A DNA stretch of 64,000 nt, taken from assembly GCA_965275905.1 (NCBI GenBank), contig CBDHYJ010000079.1, positions 62,001-126,000 on the forward strand, read 5' to 3'. The DNA is from CBDAQD01 sp965275905 (GTDB lineage Bacteria > Pseudomonadota > Alphaproteobacteria > Rhizobiales > JAJFHC01). Positions within the stretch are counted from its first letter, which is position 1. The number at the start of each line of letters is the position of its first letter. Below the pieces are notes generated by a model. It saw only the letters and a program-made list of their open reading frames with translations, was not told the DNA's origin and searched no databases. Below, piece by piece: positions 8,321 to 16,363 of the stretch. Made by a program: the position numbers and the translations under genes.

Positions 8321-9148
8321 TTACGGTTTGCGGACGATGCACACTACGGCACCGAGTTCGATCTTCTGAGCGCTTTCCTGACACATCCGTTCGATGTAAC
8401 GCACTTTCACTTTGTCTCGTTCCGACGGCTTCAGTCGCTGGACAAACCACCGGTATCCCGATCCGAGAACGAGACCCCACCAGTCCGCCGGATCCGAAAC
8501 ATCAGGCCGGAAAGGCTCCACTTTCAGTTCCGGTTCAAGACCAATGGCACCCTGAAACAGGTCGTGAATGGCGCTTGCTTCCGTGAGGCGCTGCCAGGGG
8601 CGGTTCGGCTCCGGCAGTTCCGGCCGGACCCGCCGAACCTCTTCCAGAAACAAACCGCCGGCCGGCTCGAACGCGCCCTCCGCCCAGACAGTTACCGCGA
8701 GCGTACCGCCGGGCCGGATCAGCCGCCATAGACCGTTAAGCGTTGTGACCATGTCCTCAACGAAGAAGATTGAAAACACGCTGATCACGGCGTCGAAAGA
8801 GCATTCGTCGAAGGGCAGCCGTGTCATGTCCCATTTCTCGAAACTGATATTGTCGACGCGCGCCGCGAACGCCTTGTTGCGCGCTTCCTGGAGCATGCCG
8901 TCGGCAATGTCGACACCTGTCACATATCCCTCGGAGCCGACCTCGATCGCGGCGGGTATCGCTGACGCCCCGGTGCCGCAGCCCACATCAAGAACCCTGC
9001 TGCCAATGCGGAGCGAAGCGTGCTCGACCGTCTTCTTTCCGAAACGGTCCCAGAATGCGAAAGGCACGGCATCGAAGTCTTTCGCCGCCGCATCGTACGT
9101 ATCGGCAGCCCTGAAGCTGTCATCATGAGTGATCGTGTTCATTGTCAT
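8321..9148 (-). CDS. Class I SAM-dependent methyltransferase (UbiE-like fold)
   Basis: A 275-residue cytoplasmic methyltransferase. Motif I is LDVGCGTGASAIPA, the acidic motif II VTGVDIADGM and the post-II region FEKWDMTRLPF are all present, followed by the LIRPGGTLAVTVW strand typical of the Methyltransf_11/25 group. The C-terminal third (WWGLVLGSGYRW) resembles small-molecule methyltransferases related to UbiE. The ATG at 9148 was chosen because GGAAAG lies just before it. It is a single gene between convergent pyk and an upstream rhodanese gene on the same strand. The substrate cannot be told from sequence. Confidence 0.85.
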   Translation of the reverse strand: MTMNTITHDDSFRAADTYDAAAKDFDAVPFAFWDRFGKKTVEHASLRIGSRVLDVGCGTGASAIPAAIEVGSEGYVTGVDIADGMLQEARNKAFAARVDNISFEKWDMTRLPFDECSFDAVISVFSIFFVEDMVTTLNGLWRLIRPGGTLAVTVWAEGAFEPAGGLFLEEVRRVRPELPEPNRPWQRLTEASAIHDLFQGAIGLEPELKVEPFRPDVSDPADWWGLVLGSGYRWFVQRLKPSERDKVKVRYIERMCQESAQKIELGAVVCIVRKP

Positions 9149-9285
9149 GGTCTTTCCGGTAGACGGCGGCTGGCTCTGGCTGCCGGCCCGCCGTGTCATT
9201 GGGGGCCTGCCGCGAACGCATCCGCGGCAGGGGGTGTTTTCGTGGCATCACGGGCATTGTTCGGTGCCGATCCTGAGCGCTGGTC

Positions 9286-10227
9286 TTAGCCGGACGTCGA
9301 CTGCGTCTTCGGCAGATCGCTGGACGAGCCCCATTCCGCCCAGGACCTGTGATAGGTCCGCACGCGCGGATAGCCGAGCAGCCGCAGAGCGAAGTAGGAA
9401 TGCGAGGAGGCCTTTCCGTTCTCGCAATGAACGACAATGTTCCGGTCAGGTGTGATGCCGTGCGCTTCGAAGTGTGCGCGCAACGCATGCGCCGGTTTCA
9501 TCGTACCGTCGGATTTCAGGTTCGCCGCCCAGGGGATGCTGATTGCCCAGGGGATGTGGCCCTCGGCATAGGCCTCCTCTGGCCGAACGTCGACCACGAC
9601 CGTGTTCCGGTCGTCCCTGTGTTCAAGGATCCAGTCCGCACTGGCGTAGCGTCGCGGCAAAAGGCTGGGGGAATACGTCGTCACGGGATAAGGACCATCG
9701 CCGCGCGCCACATCGGCCATTGTTATGACACGCGGTTTCTTCAGTGCGTGCCCGGCTTTCGTCCAGGCCTGGATGCCGCCGTCCAGCAGGCTCACCTGCC
9801 TGTGTCCGAAATATTCCAGAATCCAGAAGAGCTGCGCGGCATGGAACCCGCCCTGATCGTCGTAGATGACGATCTCGTTTTCCGCGCCGACACCGCGCCG
9901 GCCCAGTATATCTGCCAGTTCGGAATTAGGCCTCAGCGACCCCTTCGCCGGTGCATGCGCGTCGCTGAGCAAATCCGCCGGAATGTTGATCGCGTTGGGC
10001 ACATGGCCCTTCTCGAAAGCCTCAGCCGGGCGAACGTCGATAATGCGCAGCGTTTCCGGACCGCCCAGTTCGGCCTGGGCGTCCTGATAGCCGATCACAT
10101 CGACCAGTTGTCCAACGGATTTCAGAAGAGTGCCGTTGGGATAGTCGCCGTTCGCTGCAAAGGCCGGCATGGACGCGGTGCCAAGGGCAAACCAGAGCAC
10201 AGCGCCGCGGACAAAATCGCATACCAT
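9286..10227 (-). CDS. Exported tandem rhodanese (sulfurtransferase)
   Basis: A 313-residue protein with a signal peptide (about 1-25, ending AFA) and two rhodanese domains, roughly residues 35-165 and 190-305. In the first the active-site position reads IYDDQGGFHA, with no cysteine, as usual for the structural half. The second carries the candidate nucleophile Cys268 in VVHCENGKASS. Thiosulfate sulfurtransferases and mercaptopyruvate sulfurtransferases usually have CRxGxT/R or CGSGVTA loops, so CENGKA is an unusual loop and the donor is uncertain. The ATG at 10227 has AAAGGA upstream. Export suggests periplasmic sulfur or thiol chemistry. Confidence 0.87.
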   Translation of the reverse strand: MVCDFVRGAVLWFALGTASMPAFAANGDYPNGTLLKSVGQLVDVIGYQDAQAELGGPETLRIIDVRPAEAFEKGHVPNAINIPADLLSDAHAPAKGSLRPNSELADILGRRGVGAENEIVIYDDQGGFHAAQLFWILEYFGHRQVSLLDGGIQAWTKAGHALKKPRVITMADVARGDGPYPVTTYSPSLLPRRYASADWILEHRDDRNTVVVDVRPEEAYAEGHIPWAISIPWAANLKSDGTMKPAHALRAHFEAHGITPDRNIVVHCENGKASSHSYFALRLLGYPRVRTYHRSWAEWGSSSDLPKTQSTSG

Positions 10228-10571
10228 GGGTGATATCCTTTCAAGAGTTGGTTGGTTGTCTCCAGCCGCATCCCGCCTCGTCGCCGATGACCCGGTCATT
10301 TGGCGTGGATCCGGTGCCGCCGACCCAAAAGAGTTTTCAGCGGCATGAGTATTCCGAACCACTGGTGCTGGCGTATCTAGTCGCAGCGCCGCGTCACATG
10401 AATGATCGCAACGCCGGGAGACTTGATCGTGACGCCATTTCCGACGGCGCCGCCTGAGCAACTGTTCGCGGTGGCTCGCGACTCTGCAGATAGTCGATCA
10501 TCGACCTGCAATCACGCAGCGAGTACGCAATGGAGGGTTGCGTTTTTGCAGGAAGAGCCAATATTGAGAAT
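10228..10571. other. Divergent intergenic region
   Basis: There is no convincing gene in this 344-base gap between the divergent rhodanese and LysR genes. Short frames here lack ribosome binding sites and family-like composition. It presumably holds both promoters; one palindrome is annotated separately at 10493-10505. Confidence 0.6.
10493..10505. promoter_or_regulatory. Palindrome, possible LysR-type operator
   Basis: GTCGATCATCGAC is a perfect six-base inverted repeat around one central base, about 67 bases before the LysR-family start codon. LysR regulators often autoregulate from short dyads in the divergent intergenic region. The assignment is positional only. Confidence 0.35.
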
Positions 10572-11444
10572 ATGAACTGGGATGACCTGAGGATTGTCCA
10601 GGCGGTCTATCAGAGCGGAAGCTATGCCGCCGCGGCGACCCGTCTGCGCATCAACGAGACGACCGTTGCCCGCCGGCTTGCCCGGTTTGAAGATGACCTT
10701 GGCGTCATGCTCTTCGAAGCCCGGGACGGCACGAGGAAACCGACACAGCAATGCGAGGAAATCGTCGCGATTGCGGGGAAAATGTCGGATCAGGCCGGCC
10801 GCATAGCCATGATCGGCAAGGCGCAGTCGGGACCGGTCGGCACCAGAAGGATCGCAACGACCGACTCGATCGCGACGGAAGTGCTCGCGCCCGGCCTCGC
10901 ATCTCTTCTTGCGACCTTTCCCGGGCTCTCCATCGAGTTTCTTGCGTCGACAGAGAATGTTGATTTCTCACGCTGGGAAGCCGACATCGCGGTCCGGTTC
11001 CAGCGCCCGGACAAAGGCGACTTTGTCATTTCCAAGCTGGCCGACATCGACTTGCTCCTGATCGAGCCGGCCGATACGACCGCGCCATCCGACCAGTTTG
11101 TCTGCGCCTATCCCGAAGACCTTGACCTGACGCCGGAGTCCCAGCATCTCGCCAGCATCGGATTGAAGAGACAGGCGCGCTGCTTCACCAAGAACCTTCT
11201 GGTTCAAAAGCAGCTCCTTCAATCAGGCCGATGTACTGCCATCCTGGCGAGCTACATGTGTCTCGATCTTCTGGACGATCCGCGATTCCGGATTTCCAGG
11301 CTGCCCCAGAACCGCAGCGTCTGGCTGCTCGTACAGTCCCACCTCAAGCACGATACCGCTACACGTGCAGTGATCGACTGGATCAAAGCATGCTTCGGAG
11401 GGCTGGACGGCGCTGTTGCACGGGTTCCCGAGAAATCACAGTAG
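10572..11444 (+). CDS. LysR-family transcriptional regulator
   Basis: A 290-residue regulator. The N-terminal winged helix-turn-helix is clear: MNWDDLRIVQAVYQSGSYAAAA, then INETTVARRLARFEDDLGVMLFEARDG. The rest is a substrate-binding domain of the LysR type (from about residue 90, RRIATTDSIATEVLAP onwards). It is the short LysR form in which the regulator reads an unknown effector. The ATG at 10572 matches where family members begin; an in-frame extension to 10530 has no family similarity. It is divergent from the exported rhodanese gene, which is therefore a candidate target. Confidence 0.9.
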   Translation: MNWDDLRIVQAVYQSGSYAAAATRLRINETTVARRLARFEDDLGVMLFEARDGTRKPTQQCEEIVAIAGKMSDQAGRIAMIGKAQSGPVGTRRIATTDSIATEVLAPGLASLLATFPGLSIEFLASTENVDFSRWEADIAVRFQRPDKGDFVISKLADIDLLLIEPADTTAPSDQFVCAYPEDLDLTPESQHLASIGLKRQARCFTKNLLVQKQLLQSGRCTAILASYMCLDLLDDPRFRISRLPQNRSVWLLVQSHLKHDTATRAVIDWIKACFGGLDGAVARVPEKSQ

Positions 11445-11524
11445 TCGAGGCAGCATCGAATTGACCCGCAGGATAAGATGCAGACACTCATGCCTTTGGC
11501 GAAACCATGGATCGGAGCTGAGTA

Positions 11525-12481
11525 TTGGATGCCTTGTCGGAAGTTCTGCGGTCGGCGCGGCTGTCGGGCGGTGTCTTTCTCAAGGGAGATTTCACCGAAC
11601 CCTGGTGTCTGTCCTCCGCCGTCACCGCAGGTGACTGCAGCCGCTATCTCGGGTCCGCCGACCATCTGATTCTCTACCACTACGTCATTGAGGGAGCCCT
11701 GACGATCACGACCGATGCAGGGCCGCCGGTAACTTTCCGACCCGGTCAGGTTGCGATCCTGCCGAGAAATGACCCGCACACCATGTCCGGCAGAGAACCG
11801 GCGGCACCCGTCTCCGCACTCGATGCAAACCGCATCCCCGGACCGGAAGATCTGATGATGATCGAACATGGCGGGGGCGGTGCGCCGACCCGGATCATGT
11901 GTGGATTCCTGGGCGGACCGGCGCTGGCCGGCGACCCCTTGTTCACGGCACTGCCGGATCTTCTGATTTATGACTGCGCGTCAGCGCGAAGCGGCCCCGT
12001 CGTCAGGGCGTCGCTGGAATACGCTGCGGAAGAAATTGCGAATGCGCGCGAGGGAACAGATGCGATGCTGGCGCGCCTGTCGGAACTGCTGTTCGTCGAA
12101 GCAGTCCGTGACCACATCGAGTCATTGGCCGAAAGCACCGATGGCTGGATCGGAGCGTTTAAGGACAGGACAATGAGTCGGGCCTTGGCCGAATTGCATG
12201 CAGACCCCGCGCGCGCCTGGACCGTAGAGCAACTTGCCAGAGTGACGGCAACGTCACGATCGGCACTGGCCGACAGGTTCGTGCGTTACACGGGCTGTGC
12301 TCCGATGGAGTTTCTGACGCAGCACAGGCTTCGGTTGGCGGCACGCGAACTCGCACTGACTGCGGCACCGCTGATCGAAATTGCAGATTCCGTGGGCTAC
12401 GGATCGGAAGCCGCGTTCAGCCGTGCTTTCAAGAGGGTCTACGGCGTAGCGCCTTCGGTCTGGCGGCAGAACAACCGTTGA
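11525..12481 (+). CDS. AraC-family regulator with N-terminal cupin
   Basis: A 318-residue regulator with a TTG start: a stop lies two codons upstream, GGAG sits seven bases before the TTG, and the first residues (MDALSEVLRSARLSGGVFL) match the usual beginning of this subfamily. Residues about 15-190 form a Cupin_6-type sensing domain (PWCLSS, LILYHYVIEG, ILPRNDPHTM). The AraC DNA-binding domain occupies about 215-316 with two helix-turn-helix units, including VTATSRSALADRFVRYTGCAPM and the signature SVGYGSEAAFSRAFKRVYGVAPS. The effector is unknown. It follows the LysR gene on the same strand after 80 bases. Confidence 0.9.
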   Translation: MDALSEVLRSARLSGGVFLKGDFTEPWCLSSAVTAGDCSRYLGSADHLILYHYVIEGALTITTDAGPPVTFRPGQVAILPRNDPHTMSGREPAAPVSALDANRIPGPEDLMMIEHGGGGAPTRIMCGFLGGPALAGDPLFTALPDLLIYDCASARSGPVVRASLEYAAEEIANAREGTDAMLARLSELLFVEAVRDHIESLAESTDGWIGAFKDRTMSRALAELHADPARAWTVEQLARVTATSRSALADRFVRYTGCAPMEFLTQHRLRLAARELALTAAPLIEIADSVGYGSEAAFSRAFKRVYGVAPSVWRQNNR

Positions 12482-12493
12482 CCATGCGAGCCG

Positions 12494-13285
12494 TCAGATG
12501 CCCGCATACCATTCGTAACCCCGGTCTTCCCAATAACCTCCCTTGCCACCCTCGATATCGGCAAATGAGGAAATCAGCTCAATTGACCGAATGTATTTCG
12601 CCATCTTATAGCCAAGCTGGCGCTCGACCCGTAGCCTGAGCGGCGCACCATTCCCGACCGGCAGCGGATTGCCGTTCATGCCGTAGGCGAGAATAGTCTG
12701 CGGGTGGTGCGCGTCGACCATGTCGATGGTCTCGTAATACTTGAACGCACCCGACAGGCCGCGCTCGATCGTATCGAAACAACGGAACAGCACATACTTC
12801 GCCCCCGGTTTCGGCCGCGTCTCGTCGAGGACCACTGACAGGGGAACACCCGTCCACTCCGCGATGCAGCTCCAGCCTTCGACGCAGTCGTGTCGCGTGA
12901 TCTGTGTTCGCGACGGCATGGCCATCAGCGTTTCGCGGCTGAGAGACAGCGGCTTCTCCACCAGCCCGCCTACCGACAGACGATAGTCGGCAAATGCACC
13001 TGCAGCCAGCGCCCGGTAATCCTCGTCGGGCGGAGACGTCACGCCATTGGGCCGCTGCGGCTGCCGGACTTCGGATCTGTCGAATTCGCGGGCCAGCGCG
13101 TCACGGCCAAGCAGCATGCGCTGGACATGGAACGTGACGTCTTCCGCACCTTCCATGAAGTTGCGGACCGGGTGATCATGGGCGGTCAGACCGTCAAGGA
13201 CATTGCAGCCGGAAAGGGCGACCCCTCCGGCGGTGACGCCGAGACCACGAAGCAGTTTGCGTCGGGAAAGTATGGGCTTACTCAT
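12494..13285 (-). CDS. Sulfite-oxidase-fold molybdopterin oxidoreductase (MsrP/YedY-like), Tat lipoprotein
   Basis: A 263-residue molybdoenzyme. The N-terminus carries a twin-arginine motif (SRRKLLRG) and a lipobox-like LSGC with Cys27, so the protein is probably folded in the cytoplasm, exported and anchored. The oxidoreductase molybdopterin domain spans about 95-250; HDCVEGWSC supplies the molybdenum-ligand cysteine (Cys134), and the FRCFDTIERGLSG and NGNPLPVGNGAPLRLRVERQLG blocks are family hallmarks. It overlaps the upstream cytochrome b gene by eight bases, so the two form one operon and probably one membrane complex. The substrate may be an oxidised sulfur or nitrogen compound; this is inference. 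Confidence 0.9.
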   Translation of the reverse strand: MSKPILSRRKLLRGLGVTAGGVALSGCNVLDGLTAHDHPVRNFMEGAEDVTFHVQRMLLGRDALAREFDRSEVRQPQRPNGVTSPPDEDYRALAAGAFADYRLSVGGLVEKPLSLSRETLMAMPSRTQITRHDCVEGWSCIAEWTGVPLSVVLDETRPKPGAKYVLFRCFDTIERGLSGAFKYYETIDMVDAHHPQTILAYGMNGNPLPVGNGAPLRLRVERQLGYKMAKYIRSIELISSFADIEGGKGGYWEDRGYEWYAGI

Positions 13286-14132
13286 GGCGGTGGTCCCTTT
13301 CTGGTTCGGAAGCCGGATCGGTGCGGTACCAGCCCGTGATGATGGATCGCAGTTCGTTGAGCGGACCTGCCGCGAGAATCATCGCCATGTGTACGACGAA
13401 GAATCCGACCAGCAGCAGCATCACGACAAAGTGGATGGTGCGCGCGGTCTGCCGTCCGCCGAACAGGTCGGTAAGAAACGGCGCCGCCGCATTGAAGCCC
13501 GGCGACATGGCGAGACCCGTGAAGATCATCAGCGGCAGAAGGACAAGCAGCACGCCGGCATAAGCGAGTTTCTGCAGCACGCCGTATCGTGCCGTGCGAT
13601 GGATCCGAAAACGCGCATGATCGAGAATGTCGCGCGGCAGTGACCTGAAGTCCGCAAGAGTCGGCAGCAGGTCCCGGCGCAGATGCCCGTTGATCAGGCT
13701 CGCCACCAGCCAGATCAGGAGCGTCGCCACGAGAACCCAGGCTAAGAAGAAATGGATGACGCGCCCCGTTGCAAGGTCCGTGGTGGACGGGATCGTCACG
13801 GAGGACGGAAAGGCCTGCAATCTTGGCCGCTCCTCGGTGCCGGACACGCCCAAGACACCGGTGGTATCGAACCGCCTGCCGAGCACTTCCGCATAGCCCC
13901 GGGGTCCTCTGTCCGTGTTTTCGGATCCGATCGTTAGGACAGCGTTGTCATACTGAAACCCGGATTCTTCTCCCACATAGAGGACCGGGTGGGCATTGAA
14001 GATCTGCAAGCCCGTCAGCAGCAGAAAGAACAGGCATATCGCCCAGATCCAGTGTGTCGCCCGGGTCCAGACCGACTGGCGATACACCAGTCTGCCCCGT
14101 TCCGGTTTCTGTATTCCGGTCTTCGAAGCCAT
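13278..14132 (-). CDS. Cytochrome b561-type membrane subunit
   Basis: A 284-residue integral membrane protein with four main hydrophobic segments (about residues 28-48, 125-147, 190-212 and 232-255). Histidines in these segments (WTRATHWIW, VIHFFLAW, TIHFVVML, VVHMAMIL) fit bis-histidine haem b ligation in the Ni/Fe-hydrogenase cytochrome b family. A polar periplasmic loop lies between segments 1 and 2. It would pass electrons between the quinone pool and the molybdoenzyme encoded directly downstream (eight-base overlap). The ATG at 14132 follows GGGAG. Its promoter shares a motif with that of the fasciclin gene, see 14181-14207. Confidence 0.87.
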   Translation of the reverse strand: MASKTGIQKPERGRLVYRQSVWTRATHWIWAICLFFLLLTGLQIFNAHPVLYVGEESGFQYDNAVLTIGSENTDRGPRGYAEVLGRRFDTTGVLGVSGTEERPRLQAFPSSVTIPSTTDLATGRVIHFFLAWVLVATLLIWLVASLINGHLRRDLLPTLADFRSLPRDILDHARFRIHRTARYGVLQKLAYAGVLLVLLPLMIFTGLAMSPGFNAAAPFLTDLFGGRQTARTIHFVVMLLLVGFFVVHMAMILAAGPLNELRSIITGWYRTDPASEPERDHRHE

Positions 14133-14180
14133 GACAAATCTCCCGTTCCACTTCGCGGATTGCTGAACACTCCCTGCCTG

Positions 14181-14207
14181 AACGGGCACGGCGGGACGAA
14201 AGTTGCA
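14181..14207 (-). promoter_or_regulatory. Candidate ECF promoter TGCAACT-N16-CGTT for the cytochrome b operon
   Basis: On the minus strand TGCAACT (14207-14201) and CGTT (14184-14181) are separated by 16 bases, followed by CA. The AAC core and CGTT are typical of ECF-type -35 and -10 elements. The same arrangement with the same spacing precedes the fasciclin gene (15615-15641). The start codon is 49 bases downstream. Confidence 0.6.
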
Positions 14208-14293
14208 CAGGCAGACGGCAAATATTCTTCTGCCCGCGATTGGGCATACATGTGCATCCGAGATAGAATTGGAATCCGATCGCCCCCTATGTC

Positions 14294-14893
14294 ATGACTC
14301 TTCCGATTACGGACGGAAGCGGGGCACTTATTCCTGCGGGACCGGGGAACTTGGAGACGTCACAGGACATTGCGCAGTTGATAATCCGCGTTGCCATGCG
14401 GGACCGGCAAGCGTTCGATTTGCTCTATGCGCAGACGTCAGCGAAACTTTTCGGCGTCGTGCTTCGTATCTTGAAGGATCGGGCAGAAGCTGAGGACGCC
14501 ATACAGGACATCTATGTAAAGATCTGGCAGCGGGCCGACCGTTACGCCGTTTCGCAGTCCAGCCCCATCTCATGGCTGGCAGCGATCGCGCGCAACCACG
14601 CGATCGACCGTATCCGCGCCCGCCGCAAGGGCCATGAAGACATCGACTCGGCGCACGATATTGCCGACGCCGGGCCGACACCCGAAGAGAGTGCGGTCGC
14701 AGGCTCCGAGAGGGGGAAAATCCATGACTGCCTCGACAGGCTCGAACCTGACCGGGCAGAGGCGGTGAAGAGCGCATACCTGGAGGGCTATTCATACCAG
14801 GAACTGGCCGAAAGGTTCGAGGTGCCGCTCAATACGATGCGAAGCTGGTTGCGCCGCAGCCTGATCAAACTGAAAGAATGCCTGGAAGAATGA
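14294..14893 (+). CDS. ECF sigma factor (SigK-like)
   Basis: A 199-residue RNA polymerase sigma factor of the extracytoplasmic-function type. Region 2 lies at about 28-100, with AFDLLYAQTSAKLF, DAIQDIYVKIWQRAD and the SWLAAIARNHAIDRIRARR -10-binding block. Region 4 lies at about 140-195 with the helix-turn-helix YSYQELAERFEVPLNTMRSW. The next gene overlaps by four bases and encodes an RskA-like membrane anti-sigma factor, as for mycobacterial SigK. There is no good ribosome binding site before the ATG at 14294, so a slightly later start is possible. It is divergent from the cytochrome b/molybdoenzyme operon, a likely target. Confidence 0.92.
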   Translation: MTLPITDGSGALIPAGPGNLETSQDIAQLIIRVAMRDRQAFDLLYAQTSAKLFGVVLRILKDRAEAEDAIQDIYVKIWQRADRYAVSQSSPISWLAAIARNHAIDRIRARRKGHEDIDSAHDIADAGPTPEESAVAGSERGKIHDCLDRLEPDRAEAVKSAYLEGYSYQELAERFEVPLNTMRSWLRRSLIKLKECLEE

Positions 14894-15606
14894 GCGAAGA
14901 CGCCCAAATGCCGAGTGAGCCGAAGGACGAGGACGACCTCCTCGCGGCCGAATACGTGCTGGGTGTCCTGGGCGCCGAGGACCGGGCGCGCGCGGCTGCG
15001 CGCATCGAGCAGGACCTCGCCTTTGCGCGGCTTGTGGTGGATTGGGAAAGCCGGCTGGCGGACATGAATACCGGGTTCGCCGAAGTCACGCCGCCACCTG
15101 CCGTCAAGACCGCGATCGACGACCGCCTGTTCGGCGAGGCGCCGGCCGCCGAAAAGGCATCCCTGTGGTCGAGTCTGGCGTTCTGGCGCGGCATCTCCGG
15201 CATGGCGCTCGCCGGGCTTGCGGCGCTTGCCATCGTCGTCTTCACGACCCCTGACGAACGTCCGGCCGGCGAAACGCTTGTCGCCTCGCTCAGCAGCGAG
15301 GACAGGTCCGCGCAGTTTGTCGCCATCTACGACACTGCGAAGGAGACGTTGAGCATCACGGCAACAGCCGGCGAAAAACCGTCCGACCGCGACTTCGAGC
15401 TCTGGCTGATCGCCGGCCAGAAGGCGCCGGTATCCCTGGGGCTGGTCGGTGCCGCCGGCGACCGCGCACCGAAGCTTGCCGACGCGCTCAAGACCGACTT
15501 CAGCGAAGGCGTCACGCTCGCCGTCAGCCTCGAACCGCTGGGCGGTTCAACCACCGGCGCACCGACCGGTCCGGTCATCGCTCTGGGGTCGGTGAAAAAA
15601 ATTTAG
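14890..15606 (+). CDS. RskA-like transmembrane anti-sigma factor
   Basis: A 238-residue anti-sigma factor. The N-terminal cytoplasmic part (about 1-90) contains DLLAAEYVLGVLGAEDRARA, the pattern of the RskA/anti-sigma-K family, and no zinc-binding HxxxCxxC motif. A single transmembrane helix lies at about 98-118 (GMALAGLAALAIVVF). The periplasmic domain (from about 125) has FELWLIAGQKAPVSLGLV, the conserved core of the RskA C-terminal domain. The ATG overlaps the sigma-factor stop (ATGA), so sigma and anti-sigma are translationally coupled. Family knowledge suggests release of sigma by stepwise proteolysis; the trigger is not visible. Confidence 0.9.
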   Translation: MSEDAQMPSEPKDEDDLLAAEYVLGVLGAEDRARAAARIEQDLAFARLVVDWESRLADMNTGFAEVTPPPAVKTAIDDRLFGEAPAAEKASLWSSLAFWRGISGMALAGLAALAIVVFTTPDERPAGETLVASLSSEDRSAQFVAIYDTAKETLSITATAGEKPSDRDFELWLIAGQKAPVSLGLVGAAGDRAPKLADALKTDFSEGVTLAVSLEPLGGSTTGAPTGPVIALGSVKKI

Positions 15607-15614
15607 TCACCCCC

Positions 15615-15641
15615 TGCAACTCTTCCGAAACCCGCTCCGTT
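15615..15641 (+). promoter_or_regulatory. Candidate ECF promoter TGCAACT-N16-CGTT for the fasciclin gene
   Basis: TGCAACT (15615-15621) and CGTT (15638-15641) are separated by 16 bases, identical in both boxes and spacing to the divergent promoter at 14181-14207. It begins nine bases after the anti-sigma stop codon and would start a separate fasciclin transcript near 15648. Confidence 0.6.
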
Positions 15642-15648
15642 ACTGCCC

Positions 15649-15672
15649 CTGTCCCGCGCCAAGACGGGACAG
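15649..15672 (+). other. Hairpin at the 5' end of the fasciclin leader
   Basis: CTGTCCCG (15649-15656) and CGGGACAG (15665-15672) form a perfect eight-base stem with an eight-base loop. It begins about where the inferred ECF transcript starts and is not followed by a T-run, so it fits a 5' stabilising stem better than a terminator. Confidence 0.45.
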
Positions 15673-15699
15673 TCAATTCAATCCAACGGAGCAAAATCC

Positions 15700-16257
15700 A
15701 TGCTTAAGACTCTTCGCACACTGGCCCTGTCGGCAACCATCGCAGCCATCGGCACGGGCGTAGCCCTCGCCGGCAATCCCAAGGTCGGCGGCGCACCGAT
15801 GTTCGCCACCAAGAACATCATCGAGAATGCCGTGAACTCGAAGGACCACACCACGCTTGTCGCAGCCGTCAAGGCGGCGGGGCTTGTGAAAACCCTTCAG
15901 GGCAATGGCCCGTTCACGGTGTTCGCACCGACCAACTCCGCGTTCGATGCGCTGCCCGAGGGCACGGTCGACACGCTGCTGAAGCCGGAAAACAAGGACA
16001 CGCTGGTCAAGATCCTGACCTGTCATGTGGTTGGCGCGGACGCCACGTCGAAGATGATCAACAAGATGATAAGCGACGACGGCGGTGCCCACACGATCAA
16101 GACCGTCGGCGGCTGTGAGTTCACGGCAATGCAGAAGGACGGCGTCATCTCGATCAAGGACGGCAAGGGCAACGTCGCCAAGGTGACCATTGCCGACGTC
16201 AAGCAGTCAAACGGCGTCATCCACGTCATCGACACCGTGCTGCTGCCGAAGTCGTAA
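15700..16257 (+). CDS. Secreted fasciclin-domain protein
   Basis: A 185-residue exported protein: signal peptide about 1-24 (ending ALA), then one fasciclin (FAS1) domain. The two conserved boxes are seen as GNGPFTVFAPTNSAFDALP and GVIHVIDTVLLP, with the H-box region ILTCHVV between them; two cysteines may form a disulfide. FAS1 proteins mediate adhesion or surface binding. In mycobacteria the SigK/RskA pair controls the FAS1 antigens MPT70 and MPT83, so finding the same trio side by side is notable. It has its own ECF-type promoter and a hairpin in its leader. Confidence 0.93.
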   Translation: MLKTLRTLALSATIAAIGTGVALAGNPKVGGAPMFATKNIIENAVNSKDHTTLVAAVKAAGLVKTLQGNGPFTVFAPTNSAFDALPEGTVDTLLKPENKDTLVKILTCHVVGADATSKMINKMISDDGGAHTIKTVGGCEFTAMQKDGVISIKDGKGNVAKVTIADVKQSNGVIHVIDTVLLPKS

Positions 16258-16274
16258 TCGCTAATCAGCCCCCG

Positions 16275-16299
16275 CTGTCCGGTTGCTGAGACCGGACAG
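16275..16299. terminator. Hairpin between convergent genes
   Basis: CTGTCCGG (16275-16282) and CCGGACAG (16292-16299) form an eight-base stem with a nine-base loop just after the fasciclin stop. There is no T-run on either side, so it may be a weak or Rho-assisted terminator or a 3' stabilising stem. Confidence 0.4.
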
Positions 16300-16363
16300 A
16301 GCCCCGCGTGCGACGGTTCCATGTCGTCGTGAGCACGCCGCACGCGGGCGTTTATTTCGACTG

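Noticed and set aside
14254..14281. GCATCC-N16-CCGATC before the sigma-factor gene, resembling the mycobacterial SigK promoter
   Set aside because: It has three mismatches and occurs once, and the two flanking genes share a different motif at equal spacing. Probably coincidence.
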